Shown here one piece after another: positions 15,598 to 25,629 of a stretch of DNA of 64,000 nucleotides (position 1 is the stretch's first letter; each line of letters opens with the position of its first letter). A program made the position numbers and the translations under genes. The DNA comes from Ruminococcus flavefaciens (GTDB lineage Bacteria > Bacillota > Clostridia > Oscillospirales > Ruminococcaceae), in contig JAMPIL010000005.1 of assembly GCA_023662725.1 (NCBI GenBank), forward strand, positions 1 to 64,000. Reading direction: 5' to 3'. The notes below the pieces were generated by a model. That model was not told the origin of the DNA and made no database searches. It worked only from the letters and a program-made list of their open reading frames with translations.

Positions 15598-15749
15598 TGA
15601 TATTTCTATGCTCTGCTGCCGGAATATTTTCGGTTTTTTTGTTGTGCCTTAACTCAGAACTTGTTAGTATAGTATACTGTAGTCTATGCGCCGATCATGT
15701 GTGAACAAGCTATTATTTCACGCTATTGCGGGAAAGGTGGATATAATAA

Positions 15750-18713
15750 GTGAACGTTAAAAAAATATGCCGCAGTTTTTCTGCCGGTATCTTGTCCTGC
15801 ATTGTTACGGTAAGCGGATGCGGGGGGATGTTCTCGGTTTTGGCTGCGGATAATGAAAACGATGAGTATGTTGTTTCGAGTGAAACTCTTGCTTCTATGG
15901 AAGAAGATTATTACACTATCGAGCCTATCGACAGTGATATGCTTTCTTTCAGCGATTATTATGATCTTTATTCTTCCGTTAATCGTTCGGATAGGTCGAT
16001 AGAGGTTAAAGGAATAGATTATACTTCGTTCAGCGGAGATATGTATGTCGGTTCTTACTCTGCGGACGGAGTTGAAAAAGACGACGTTCTTATATGGTCA
16101 GGCAGCGACGGTGAGGTTTTTTATAATATTGATGTAGAAGAATCCGGAATTTATTGTCTTAATATTGATTACTGCGCTCTTGTTTCAAACAGTTCGTCCG
16201 TTGAATTGTCGATGAAAATAGACGGAAAAGCTCCGTATGATACGGCTTCAAGAATCACTCTTAACAGAGTCTGGGTGAATGAGCAGGAGATTTATAAGGA
16301 TTCAAGAGGAAATCAGGTTCGTCCATCACAGATACAGAAAGAAATGTGGCAGAATTGTTGGGTAGGAGACGTTGAAGGTCTTTTCAGTCAGCCGCTTTTT
16401 TTCTATCTTGAAGAAGGTGAGCATGAGGTTTCGTTTTATTCCGAAAGAGCGCAGATCGCTGTCGATAGCTTTCGGTTTGCTAATCCGGAGGAGCTTTCAT
16501 CTTATTCAGATTATGTATCTTCGGTAAATGCTTCAGTAACAAAGGAAACAACTCCTTCAAGATTGTTCAGAATAGAAGGCGAAAATGCCGTTTATAAATC
16601 GGATTCAACGCTTTATCCTACATATGATAATACGAATTATCTTGTTTCGCCCTCTGATCCGAGAAAGGTTGTGTACAACACTCTCGGAAGCGAGAACTGG
16701 AAAAAGGCTTTGCAGTCGGTAACCTGGATAATTCCTAAGGAGAAGATCGGCAACGACGGCTGGTATAAAATTGGAATCAAGTCACGACAAGATCAGATGC
16801 GTGGATTTTACTCAAACAGACGTATTTATATTGATGATAAGGTGATCTGCGAGGAAATGGATCAGGTCAAATTCTATTATGATAACGACTGGGACGTCGT
16901 AAGCCCTAAGGCTGACGGAGACTATATCTACGTTTATCTTGACGCAAGCGTTGACCATACTATAACTCTTGAAGCTATTCCCGGAGAAATAGGCGATTCT
17001 CTCAGAAAGCTCGATAATGTTGTAGCCGATCTTAATACATATTATCGTAAGGTTCTTATGATAACAGGTCCTTCCCCGGATAAATATACCGATTATTACG
17101 TTCATGAAAAAATACCGGAGCTTGTCGGTGAATTTTCAAGAATTTCAGGCGAGCTTCAACAGATACAGAACGATATTGAAAAGCTTTCGGGTTCAGCCGG
17201 TTCAGAAGCAGCCGCACTTGAAACAATGACGGTAATTCTTGATAAATGTGTGGAGAAGCCGCTTAAGATACCGTCATATCTTTCTCAGATTAAGGATAAC
17301 ATCACATCCGTTTCTTCGTGGATGAGAGATTATCGTGACCAGCCGCTTGAAATCGACTATATTGAATTTGCTTCTGCTTACAAGGACTTTACAAGCTGTA
17401 AGAAAAACATCCTTAAATCGGCAAAATTTAGTTTCAGCGCATTTATCGGCTCATTTTTCGAGGATTATACGACTCTTTCCGATGTTACAGGCGAAGATGT
17501 TATCAATGTCTGGGTCTCGCTCGGACGTGATCAGGCTCAGGTAGTAAAGGAAATGGCGGAAAACCAGTTTATGCAGGAATATAATATCCCGATCTCTGTC
17601 AACCTCGTTATCGGAGGCGTTGTTGAGGCTACTCTTGCCGGAAAAGGTCCTGATGTTGCACTGTTCCTCGGCGGAGAATTTCCGGTAAACCTTGCCGCCC
17701 GTGATCTGCTTGTTGATATGTCTCAGTTCAGCGACTATAAGGAGGTCACCGAACGTTTTCAGAAAAACGCCATGACTCCTTATACTTACAACGGCGGAAC
17801 TTACGGTTTGCCTGTAAGCCAGACTTTCCCGATGATGTTTTACCGCACCGATGTTCTGACCGAATTGAATTATAATGAACCTCCGGAAACGTGGGACGAC
17901 CTTATAGATATGCTTCCTGCGCTCCAGCGAAATTATATGTCTGTCGGGCTTATTCTTCCGCCGACTAATATCTCGCCTGCAACAGAAGCCGGACATACCT
18001 TTGCAATGCTTCTGCTTCAGAAAGGCAGGAACTATTATAACGACGCTCAGACGACCTCGACGTTTGATTCGATCGAAGCAGTTCAGGCTTTCGAGCAGTG
18101 GACGGATTTCTATACCGAATACAGCTTCGTTCAGACCTATGACGCATTCAGTCGTTTCAGAACGGGCGAATATCCTATTGTTATCGCAAATTATACTTTT
18201 TATAATCAGCTTTCAGTGGCTTCTCCGGAAATCAAGGGACTCTGGGACTTCTGTCAGGTTCCCGGAACTCTTCAGGAGGACGGAACTGTTTCTCATGCTG
18301 CAAATTCAACCGGTTCGGGAGCAGTCATCTTCAAAAAGGTGAAAAACAAAGAAAACGCATGGAAATTTGTAAAATGGTTCACGGAAACCGAAACTCAGGT
18401 TCAGTATGGTACTCAGATAGAAGGACTTCTCGGCACGATGGGAAGATTCGATACCGCTAACCTTGAGGCTCTTGAGCAGCTTTCATGGTCTAACGATGAA
18501 CTTGCAAGACTTCGTGACCAGCAGGAGGAGCTTGTGGAGATTCCTGTAATTCCCGCTTCTTATGCAGTCACAAGAAATATTATGAACGCTTTCAGAGAAA
18601 CTGTAAATGAAAACCAGAATCCAAGAGATACCCTTGTCTGGTATAATCGTGATATAAACGACGAGATCACAAGAAAACGTGAGAATCTCGGATTAAGCGC
18701 AGATGAAGAATGA
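15750..18713 (+). CDS. large extracellular solute-binding protein with N-terminal accessory domains
   Basis: 987 residues from GTG 15750 (GGAAAGGTGG upstream), about twice the size of a normal sugar-binding protein. A signal peptide covers residues 1-33, and VTVSGC resembles a lipobox, so a lipid anchor is possible. Residues about 65-240 and 270-430 look like two beta-sandwich modules of a carbohydrate-binding type (for example WYKIGIKSRQDQMRGFYSNR). A helical linker follows (about 455-520). Residues about 565-985 are a family-1 solute-binding domain: VINVWVSLGRDQAQVVKEMA, GKGPDVALFLGGEFP, YGLPVSQTFPMMFYR, NAWKFVKWFTE. It heads an operon with permeases and probably captures an oligosaccharide. 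Confidence 0.88.
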   Translation: MNVKKICRSFSAGILSCIVTVSGCGGMFSVLAADNENDEYVVSSETLASMEEDYYTIEPIDSDMLSFSDYYDLYSSVNRSDRSIEVKGIDYTSFSGDMYVGSYSADGVEKDDVLIWSGSDGEVFYNIDVEESGIYCLNIDYCALVSNSSSVELSMKIDGKAPYDTASRITLNRVWVNEQEIYKDSRGNQVRPSQIQKEMWQNCWVGDVEGLFSQPLFFYLEEGEHEVSFYSERAQIAVDSFRFANPEELSSYSDYVSSVNASVTKETTPSRLFRIEGENAVYKSDSTLYPTYDNTNYLVSPSDPRKVVYNTLGSENWKKALQSVTWIIPKEKIGNDGWYKIGIKSRQDQMRGFYSNRRIYIDDKVICEEMDQVKFYYDNDWDVVSPKADGDYIYVYLDASVDHTITLEAIPGEIGDSLRKLDNVVADLNTYYRKVLMITGPSPDKYTDYYVHEKIPELVGEFSRISGELQQIQNDIEKLSGSAGSEAAALETMTVILDKCVEKPLKIPSYLSQIKDNITSVSSWMRDYRDQPLEIDYIEFASAYKDFTSCKKNILKSAKFSFSAFIGSFFEDYTTLSDVTGEDVINVWVSLGRDQAQVVKEMAENQFMQEYNIPISVNLVIGGVVEATLAGKGPDVALFLGGEFPVNLAARDLLVDMSQFSDYKEVTERFQKNAMTPYTYNGGTYGLPVSQTFPMMFYRTDVLTELNYNEPPETWDDLIDMLPALQRNYMSVGLILPPTNISPATEAGHTFAMLLLQKGRNYYNDAQTTSTFDSIEAVQAFEQWTDFYTEYSFVQTYDAFSRFRTGEYPIVIANYTFYNQLSVASPEIKGLWDFCQVPGTLQEDGTVSHAANSTGSGAVIFKKVKNKENAWKFVKWFTETETQVQYGTQIEGLLGTMGRFDTANLEALEQLSWSNDELARLRDQQEELVEIPVIPASYAVTRNIMNAFRETVNENQNPRDTLVWYNRDINDEITRKRENLGLSADEE

Positions 18714-18732
18714 ACGGAAGGAGGATAAAGCC

Positions 18733-19674
18733 TTGGCTCAGACAGATACTGAAAATATCGGCAGAAAAAACAAAAAAGAAGAACGCCGCATGATATGGAG
18801 TTCTATGAAGCGCAATAAAGCCTGTTATGCAATGCTTGCGCCGTTTATGATATTCTTTATCGTTTTTACGGTCATTCCCGTTGTTATGTCGCTTCCTATC
18901 GGATTCACCGATTTCAATATGGCTCAGCCGCCTAAATATATCGGTCTCTCTAATTATACTACGCTTTTCCTTTCGGATAAGATATTCATTAAATCAATAA
19001 GAGTTACTATAGTTTTCGTTTTGTTCACAGGTCCGATAAGCTATATTCTCTGCTTTCTGCTTGCATGGCTTATCAACGAGCTTCATCCGAAACTGAAAAC
19101 TGTTTTCACTCTTATTTTCTACGCTCCGTCAATGGCTAACATTTATACAGTATGGCAGCTTATTTTCAGCGGAGATATGAACGGATATATCAACTCGTTT
19201 CTCATAAATCTCGGACTTATCAACGCTCCGATCCAGTGGCTTACCGACGCTAAATATGTTCTCGGAGCAACTATCGTGGTTCAGCTCTGGATATCTCTCG
19301 GAGCAGGCTTCCTTGCTCTTCGTGCGGGATTTCAGAATATCGACCGATCAATGTATGAAGCAGGAGCTATCGAGGGTATCAGAACAAGGTGGCAGGAGCT
19401 TATCTATATCGTTATCCCATCTATGGGACCGCAGCTTATGTTCGCTGCCGTTATGCAGATAGTAAGCTCGTTTACCGCCGGAACTGTGGCGCAGAATCTT
19501 GTCGGATTCCCCAGCACGGATTACAAGGCGCATACTATCATGACTCACGCTTACGATTACGGATGGGTGCGATACGAAATGGGTTACGCTTCGGCAATAT
19601 GTATGGTATTGTTCGTGGCGATGTATCTCTGCAACAAACTTATCAGCAAGGCGCTGAGCAAGTATATGGATTAG
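18733..19674 (+). CDS. sugar ABC transporter permease, MalF/UgpA type
   Basis: 313 residues from TTG 18733. An upstream ATG at 18703 would overlap the previous gene, but the only ribosome binding site, AAGGAGG at 18718-18724, lies downstream of it and 8 bases before the TTG. The resulting N-terminus (MAQTDTEN) resembles that of the next permease (MAQVNTAK). Six membrane helices and the cytoplasmic EAA loop (EAGAIEGIRTRWQELIYIVI, P) that contacts the ATPase are present. It pairs with the next gene to form one import channel; the energising ATPase is not encoded nearby. Confidence 0.93.
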   Translation: MAQTDTENIGRKNKKEERRMIWSSMKRNKACYAMLAPFMIFFIVFTVIPVVMSLPIGFTDFNMAQPPKYIGLSNYTTLFLSDKIFIKSIRVTIVFVLFTGPISYILCFLLAWLINELHPKLKTVFTLIFYAPSMANIYTVWQLIFSGDMNGYINSFLINLGLINAPIQWLTDAKYVLGATIVVQLWISLGAGFLALRAGFQNIDRSMYEAGAIEGIRTRWQELIYIVIPSMGPQLMFAAVMQIVSSFTAGTVAQNLVGFPSTDYKAHTIMTHAYDYGWVRYEMGYASAICMVLFVAMYLCNKLISKALSKYMD

Positions 19675-19686
19675 GGAGGAGGTTTG

Positions 19687-20565
19687 ATGGCTCAGGTCAA
19701 TACTGCGAAGCTTAAAGCTTCAAATAAACAAGCCGGAAAAAAAGTCGGCGGAACTATCGCTATCTTTGCGTTCCTCACCATACTCGGACTTTTCATGGCG
19801 CTTCCTATTTATCTTACTGTTGTAATGTCGATAAAGCCTGTTGAGGAGCTTTTCATTTTTCCTCCGAAGCTTTATGCGATAAGACCTACTCTTGATAATT
19901 TCAGCGAGATGTTTGCCGCTCTTAATCAGAACAGAGTTCCGTTTTCAAGATATGTTTTCAACAGCATTTTTGTAACGGTCACCGTTACTATCGCACAGTG
20001 TATATTTGCTTCAATGGCGGCTTTCGTTCTTGCAAAATGCCGTTTTCCGGGAAGCAAAATAATCAACAGCATTATCGTTGTCGCTCTTCTTTATCAGAGC
20101 AATGTTATCTATATAATGCAATACATGGTTATGGCTAAGCTTAATATGATAGATTCGTATCTGGCGCTTATTCTTCCTTCGATCGCTTCACCTATGGGTC
20201 TTTTTCTTATGAGACAATCTATAAGTCAGGTTCCCGACGCTATGATAGAGGCGGCGAAGGTTGACGGAGCAGGATTGTTCCGTATATGCTGGCAGATAGT
20301 TATGCCCAATCAGAAACCGGCGCTTATGACTCTTATCATTTTTGCGTTTCAGGCAGCCTGGAATATTCAGGCGGGAACTGTTGTATTCCGTGAGCAGTAT
20401 AAAACGCTCCCCACCGTTGTTACGCAGGCGGCAGCCTCAGGTCTTGCAAAAGCCGGAGTCGCTATGGCGGCGGCAGTATTCATGCTTGTTCCGCCTATCA
20501 TCGTATTCATGATAGCTCAGAAGAACGTTATTGAAACAATGGCTCATTCAGGCATAAAAGATTAA
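19687..20565 (+). CDS. carbohydrate ABC transporter permease, MalG type
   Basis: 292 residues from ATG 19687, preceded by GGGAGGAGG. Six membrane helices; the EAA loop reads EAAKVDGAGLFRICWQIVMP, a good MalG/CUT1 match. It is 12 bases downstream of its MalF-type partner and forms with it the first permease pair of the locus. Confidence 0.94.
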   Translation: MAQVNTAKLKASNKQAGKKVGGTIAIFAFLTILGLFMALPIYLTVVMSIKPVEELFIFPPKLYAIRPTLDNFSEMFAALNQNRVPFSRYVFNSIFVTVTVTIAQCIFASMAAFVLAKCRFPGSKIINSIIVVALLYQSNVIYIMQYMVMAKLNMIDSYLALILPSIASPMGLFLMRQSISQVPDAMIEAAKVDGAGLFRICWQIVMPNQKPALMTLIIFAFQAAWNIQAGTVVFREQYKTLPTVVTQAAASGLAKAGVAMAAAVFMLVPPIIVFMIAQKNVIETMAHSGIKD

Positions 20566-20588
20566 GAAGTACGGAAAGGGTGAAATAA

Positions 20589-22124
20589 GTGAAAAAAGGA
20601 AATAAAAAGCTTTTGCCGCTGGTTTTATCGGGTGTGCTTCTTACAGGAGTTTCAGCTTCGCTTACAGCTTTTGCCGATGAACCCTATGATGTCTACAACT
20701 ACGACCGCTGGGGCGAGGCTATCCCGTCGCAGGCAGGATATATCGCAGACAGAAGCGTTTCCGGCAACGATCTCGGAATAGGTTCGATGAACAGTCCGAG
20801 CGATATCTTCCGTGACCATAACGACATTTTTTATATTGTCGATACCGGAAACGACCGGATCATTACCGTTAATTCCGAAATGGACAAGGTGCTTCGGATC
20901 TACGATAAGTTCACCATGCCAGACGGCTCGGAAACAACTCTTAAAAATCCTATGGGAATTTTTATTTCGGCTGAAAACGACTATATGTATATCGCCGACA
21001 ACGAAAATTCAAGAGTGCTTGTGTGCAATTATGACGCAGAGGTTATTCAGGAGATAAAAAAGCCGACCTCTGATGTTTACGATCAGAAAAGAACTTTTCT
21101 TCCGCAGCGTGTTGTTGCGGATAAGGCAGGCAACGTTTACGTTGTTCTGAATAATATTACAACCGGAGCCGCCATGTTTTCTCCGGACGGAGAATTCATA
21201 GGCTTTTACGGTGCAAACCGTGTTGAAGCTACGGCGGAAATAGTCGGAAACTATGTTAAAAACCTGTTTGCTTCAGAGGAAAAGAAAGCGCATAAGGCAA
21301 GAAACGTCCCTACAGGTATCACAAGTTTTGATATTTACGGAGATTTCATTTTTACCTGCACTTCCTCGTCAACGCAGACAACCGATACCGTTAAGAAGCT
21401 TAATGCTGCCGGAAATAATAATTTTGCGAATCTTGAACTTTATTTCGGCGATATTACTCCGATGTATGATACATCCCAGAATAAGCTTCTATCTTCGGCT
21501 ATTGTTGATATTGATATTGCCGATGATAAGAATATAAATTGCCTCGATCGTACGACAGGACGTGTTTTTCAGTATGACGAAGACTGTAATCTTATGTTTA
21601 TTGTCGGAACAAAGGCGAATCAGCTCGGAGGTTTCGATACTGTTTCGGCTATTGAATCAATGGACGGAAATCTTTATGTTGTTGATTCCGCAAAAGCTAC
21701 TGTAACGATCTTTACGGAAACGTCGTTTGGCGAGATAGTTCACGAAGCGGCTTCGCTTTATAATGCAGGATATTATGAAGAAGCTCTTGAACCGTGGTAT
21801 GAGGTTCTTAAAAGAGACGGAAACTACAGAAGAGCGTATATCGGAGTTGCGTCTGCTCTTCTCCGCAAGGGCGATTATAAGGGTGCGATGAAGTATGCAA
21901 AGCTTGCTGACGCTCCTGCAATTTATAATAAGGCTTTCGAGGGATACCGCATGGAATTTCTTAAAGCCAATTTCGGAAAAATAGCTGCGGTTCTGGTAAT
22001 TCTTGCTGCGGTGATTATATTTCTGAACAAAAAGAAGAAGAAAAAACGTCTTGTCGAAGCAGCGGCTCTGGCAGCTAAGCTTGCCGAGGAAGAACGGGAA
22101 CGCAAGAAAAAGGAGGAGGGATAA
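20589..22124 (+). CDS. exported NHL-repeat and TPR protein with C-terminal anchor
   Basis: 511 residues from GTG 20589 (GGAAAGGGTG upstream). A signal peptide (residues 1-30, cut near AFADEP) is followed by an NHL-type beta-propeller (about 60-370: [56 protein letters not shown]). A TPR-like helical pair follows (about 385-440: [20 protein letters not shown]), then one membrane helix (about 465-483) and a lysine-rich cytoplasmic tail. The sensor-like propeller therefore faces outward. NHL propellers bind sugars, peptides or RNA in various families. Placement between two permease pairs suggests a surface partner of the transporter; this is inference. Confidence 0.85.
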   Translation: MKKGNKKLLPLVLSGVLLTGVSASLTAFADEPYDVYNYDRWGEAIPSQAGYIADRSVSGNDLGIGSMNSPSDIFRDHNDIFYIVDTGNDRIITVNSEMDKVLRIYDKFTMPDGSETTLKNPMGIFISAENDYMYIADNENSRVLVCNYDAEVIQEIKKPTSDVYDQKRTFLPQRVVADKAGNVYVVLNNITTGAAMFSPDGEFIGFYGANRVEATAEIVGNYVKNLFASEEKKAHKARNVPTGITSFDIYGDFIFTCTSSSTQTTDTVKKLNAAGNNNFANLELYFGDITPMYDTSQNKLLSSAIVDIDIADDKNINCLDRTTGRVFQYDEDCNLMFIVGTKANQLGGFDTVSAIESMDGNLYVVDSAKATVTIFTETSFGEIVHEAASLYNAGYYEEALEPWYEVLKRDGNYRRAYIGVASALLRKGDYKGAMKYAKLADAPAIYNKAFEGYRMEFLKANFGKIAAVLVILAAVIIFLNKKKKKKRLVEAAALAAKLAEEERERKKKEEG

Positions 22125-22129
22125 GCTTT

Positions 22130-22759
22130 ATGATGGATCTTACTCAGAGAGAATGGGTAAAACACGCAGTTACTCATCCTTTTGAAGGATTCGAGGATAT
22201 GCGCTGGAAGAAATCCGGTTCGCTTAAAATCGCTTTTCTCATAGTGCTTCTGTTTTTCTTTGCGAGAATTGCTTATTCAAGGCTTTACGGTTTTCAGTTT
22301 TATGTTGATTACGACAAAACATTCAATATTATCCCTTATATTATTCAGAGTATAGTTCTGTTTGCGGCTTGGGTAGTCGGAAACTGGGCGGTCTGTACTC
22401 TTTTAAACGGAGAGGGAACGGCGAAAAATATCTGTATCTACAGCGCCTATGCTCTTATTCCGTATGTTGCTCAGATTTATATAAACGTTATTCTTTCCCA
22501 TGTTCTGATAAGGGACGAGTATATATTCATGCAGGCGATCGAAATAATAGGAACGGGATGGACTGTTATTCTGCTGTTTTCAGCGATCAAATCGGTTCAT
22601 CAGTATTCTTTCGGAAAAACCGTTTTTGCGATAATTTTAACTATTGCGGCAATGCTTATTATGTTGTTTTTGCTTGTTTTGTTCATGTCGCTTATCCAGC
22701 AGGTATGGATATTCGTTTCAACGGTTTATACTGAAATTTCTTACAGGCTCAGAGTCTGA
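22130..22759 (+). CDS. Yip1-like integral membrane protein
   Basis: 209 residues with five hydrophobic helices (about residues 30-47, 62-82, 100-122, 136-157, 165-192) after a short cytoplasmic start ([26 protein letters not shown]). The [11 protein letters not shown] motif at the start is a hallmark of bacterial Yip1-domain proteins. Lies 5 bases after the NHL gene and overlaps the next frame. Yip1-like proteins have no defined activity in bacteria; the strict placement here argues for a structural role in the uptake complex. Confidence 0.8.
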   Translation: MMDLTQREWVKHAVTHPFEGFEDMRWKKSGSLKIAFLIVLLFFFARIAYSRLYGFQFYVDYDKTFNIIPYIIQSIVLFAAWVVGNWAVCTLLNGEGTAKNICIYSAYALIPYVAQIYINVILSHVLIRDEYIFMQAIEIIGTGWTVILLFSAIKSVHQYSFGKTVFAIILTIAAMLIMLFLLVLFMSLIQQVWIFVSTVYTEISYRLRV

Positions 22760-22776
22760 TGAACGGCGGTGAAATT

Positions 22777-25629
22777 ATGAGTAATAAAATTAAACGATTT
22801 TTACTTTGTTTTCTTATCGTTTCGGCTATGAGCATGGGCGGAAATATTTTTGCCGTTGATGAAAATGACGATGAAAGTATTTCTTCCGCTGATGAGGAAT
22901 ACAAAGAAGAAACCGGTGAGAGCGATTTGAAAGCAAGGGCTAAGAGAAGCGAGGCTGTTGAAAAAACTGATTTCGATGCGGAAACGTCAAAAAAATTCTT
23001 CATCAATGCCGGAAGCGTTGACGGACTGAACGTCTATATTAAAAGTGAGAATTACGAAGATGAGATCTGGAATTCGCATGGCGGAAAGCCTGACAAAAAA
23101 GCTGAACTGACTGAGGCTCAGGAAAAGGAAAAAGAAGCCGTAGAGGATGAGATTTCCGCCGTTAAGAAACTTGGAGACGCTGTTGCTTTTTATTCGGAAA
23201 CAGGCGAGCCGGCTGCTGAATTCAAACAGCTTTCCGAGAATGACGGAGTACGCTCTTTCATCAGCAATGAAGGCAGATTTATTATCGAGGTTCAGAGCGA
23301 TACCAATAAGGTAATCAAGGTCAAAAATATAGTGTCAACTCTCGACAGTGAAAACGTTTTTCTTTCGGATGAGGGAAAAACGCTGGAGCTTATGTCCGAT
23401 GACAATAAAAAGGTTGATACTGTTTTCAGATATGCTTCCACAGCGGACGGCATGAGAACTTATAAATCCGAAAACGACGGTAAATTTGCTTGGGTTTCGG
23501 AAACAGCAGACCATTTTTACGGTATTTACAGATACGGTGAGGAGAACGATGATTTCAGGATGATCGTTGACGATGCACACGCTATTTTCGGTCTTGAAAA
23601 TAAAAAAACAGGCTATATCTGGTGGTCTTCACCGTTTGACGCTACTCAGGATACTTATGCTACACCGCTTCTCGTTGATGGGCTACGCTCGTCAAATATG
23701 ATGAATTACGGTGTGATTGAAAACCGTAATACCAGCAATACGCTTTATTCAAATACCGGCGACTGCGTTGTTGCAGTAAGCGATATTTCAAACGGAATTA
23801 GAGTTGTTTATGATTATAAAAAAGCCGGATTCAAGTTCCCGGTCGATTATACTCTGGAAAGCGATCATCTGAAAGCAAGTTTGAAGGTAGGTGAAATAGA
23901 GGAGACGAATTCCGCTAATGCCGCTTTGGAAATGACCGTTCTTGCCAATTTCGGCGCAGCCTCTGATAAAGAGGACGGATATTTTATCATTCCGGATGGA
24001 AGCGGAGCGCTGGTTCGATTCAACAATGACAGAGTTATGGGTTCAAATGCCTATATGCAGAAGGTTTACGGTTCGGACATAACGGCGGTTCCCACAACTA
24101 AGGGAGCAGTTACAGAACAGATATATCTTCCGGTTTACGGCATTGTAAAGGAAGATAACGCAATGCTTGTTGTCGCTTCAAAGGGCGATTCAAATGCTTC
24201 TGTTTCGGTCAAAGTGTCGAAACAATCGAATACAAGCTATAATATGTGCAATTTTACCTTTACCCTCAGAAATACCGATACATATTTCATGTCCGGCGGA
24301 AATCAGAAACTTACTATGTTTGAAAGCGGAAAGATAAAGTCTGACGATATCGAGCTTCTTTATTATCCGATCTCAAAAGAGGGCGTGGACTATGTTGATG
24401 TTGCTGAATGCTACAGAAATTACCTCGTCAATGAAGCGGGAGTTACAAAGAAATCCGAAGCTGGATATGCTCCGATGTATGTCGATCTTTATGGCGGCGT
24501 TCAGAAGAAAAAGCCGATTCTTGGCATTCCTGTAACGCTTAAAACGGCTGTTACGGATTATGAACAGGCGAAAGAGATACTTACGGGACTTAACGGCAGC
24601 GGTGTTGATAAGATGGTCGTTTCCTATAATAACTGGACTAACGACGGCATAAAAAATAAAATCGATACCGACGCTAAGCCTTCCGGAACTCTTGGCGGAA
24701 AAAAAGATTTTAACAGTCTTGTGGACTATATGAACAGCAATGACATTGAATTCTATCCCGTGTCTGACAACAGGAATTTTTATTCCGGAAACGGCTATTA
24801 TTCCTTTACAAGCACAGCGGTAAGAGTTTCGGGAAATTATTCAAGAATAGTCAGCTACGACCGTGCGTACGGTATTCCGGACGGATTCAAGAAGAATATG
24901 TCGCTTCTTTCGCCAAGTTACTTCGGCGAGATAATGGGGGAGATTTCGGAAAATTATCCAAAGTCCGGTCTTGAGGGAGTATCGGTCGCCGATCTGACAA
25001 CTGCTCTCTATGGCGATTACGGCAAAAAAGCTATGTCACGCTGCGATACGATGAAGCAGCTCGTTGAAAGCTATAAAAAGCTGGATTCTTCGCTTGAAAA
25101 CGGTATGCTTGCCGACAGCGCAAACGCTTATGCACTGCCGTATGTAAGCCATATTACGAACGTTCCGCTTTCTTCAAGCCGATTTGATATGTTCGACGAG
25201 GATATACCGTTCTATCAGCTTGTAATGCATGGAATTATTCCTTATTCCACAACTGCTGTCAACGGCAGCGCTGATTCGGAAACGCTTCTGCTTATGGCGG
25301 CTGCTACCGGAAGCAATCTCGGCTACGATATGCTTTATGAGGAAACGAGTTTGCTTAAAGATACGGAATTTGATATATATTACTATGCAAACTATCAGAA
25401 CTGGATAGAAACAGCTGCGGCTGAATACAGGCTTATTGAACCTATTCTCAGCAGTGTTAGCGACTCTGTAATCACGGATTACGTCGCTGACAACGACGGT
25501 AATAATATTACAACAACTTACTCGAATGGAAACGTTATAAGCGTTGACTTTGAAGAAAAATCAATAGATTTTAACGGCTCACGTTATTATCTTTCAGATC
25601 TTGAAGAGGAAGGGGGTATCAGATTCTGA
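22777..25629 (+). CDS. large exported DUF5696-type protein
   Basis: 950 residues from ATG 22777 (GGCGGTG upstream); an ATG at 22759 overlapping the previous stop is an alternative and adds six residues. Signal peptide at residues 1-28, then an acidic low-complexity region, a beta-rich region (about 170-420) and a probable TIM-barrel-like half (about 540-860: GSGVDKMVVSYNNW, NSLVDYMNSNDIEFYPVSDN, SLLSPSYFGEIMGEI). The arrangement fits DUF5696 proteins found beside sugar permeases, which look like distant glycoside hydrolases; no catalytic acids can be named with confidence. It probably acts at the cell surface on the transported glycan. Confidence 0.75.
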   Translation: MSNKIKRFLLCFLIVSAMSMGGNIFAVDENDDESISSADEEYKEETGESDLKARAKRSEAVEKTDFDAETSKKFFINAGSVDGLNVYIKSENYEDEIWNSHGGKPDKKAELTEAQEKEKEAVEDEISAVKKLGDAVAFYSETGEPAAEFKQLSENDGVRSFISNEGRFIIEVQSDTNKVIKVKNIVSTLDSENVFLSDEGKTLELMSDDNKKVDTVFRYASTADGMRTYKSENDGKFAWVSETADHFYGIYRYGEENDDFRMIVDDAHAIFGLENKKTGYIWWSSPFDATQDTYATPLLVDGLRSSNMMNYGVIENRNTSNTLYSNTGDCVVAVSDISNGIRVVYDYKKAGFKFPVDYTLESDHLKASLKVGEIEETNSANAALEMTVLANFGAASDKEDGYFIIPDGSGALVRFNNDRVMGSNAYMQKVYGSDITAVPTTKGAVTEQIYLPVYGIVKEDNAMLVVASKGDSNASVSVKVSKQSNTSYNMCNFTFTLRNTDTYFMSGGNQKLTMFESGKIKSDDIELLYYPISKEGVDYVDVAECYRNYLVNEAGVTKKSEAGYAPMYVDLYGGVQKKKPILGIPVTLKTAVTDYEQAKEILTGLNGSGVDKMVVSYNNWTNDGIKNKIDTDAKPSGTLGGKKDFNSLVDYMNSNDIEFYPVSDNRNFYSGNGYYSFTSTAVRVSGNYSRIVSYDRAYGIPDGFKKNMSLLSPSYFGEIMGEISENYPKSGLEGVSVADLTTALYGDYGKKAMSRCDTMKQLVESYKKLDSSLENGMLADSANAYALPYVSHITNVPLSSSRFDMFDEDIPFYQLVMHGIIPYSTTAVNGSADSETLLLMAAATGSNLGYDMLYEETSLLKDTEFDIYYYANYQNWIETAAAEYRLIEPILSSVSDSVITDYVADNDGNNITTTYSNGNVISVDFEEKSIDFNGSRYYLSDLEEEGGIRF

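Noticed and set aside
18703-18732. ATG 18703 as start of the first MalF-type permease
   Set aside because: Its only good ribosome binding site lies downstream of that ATG; TTG 18733 has correct spacing and an N-terminus like that of the next permease.
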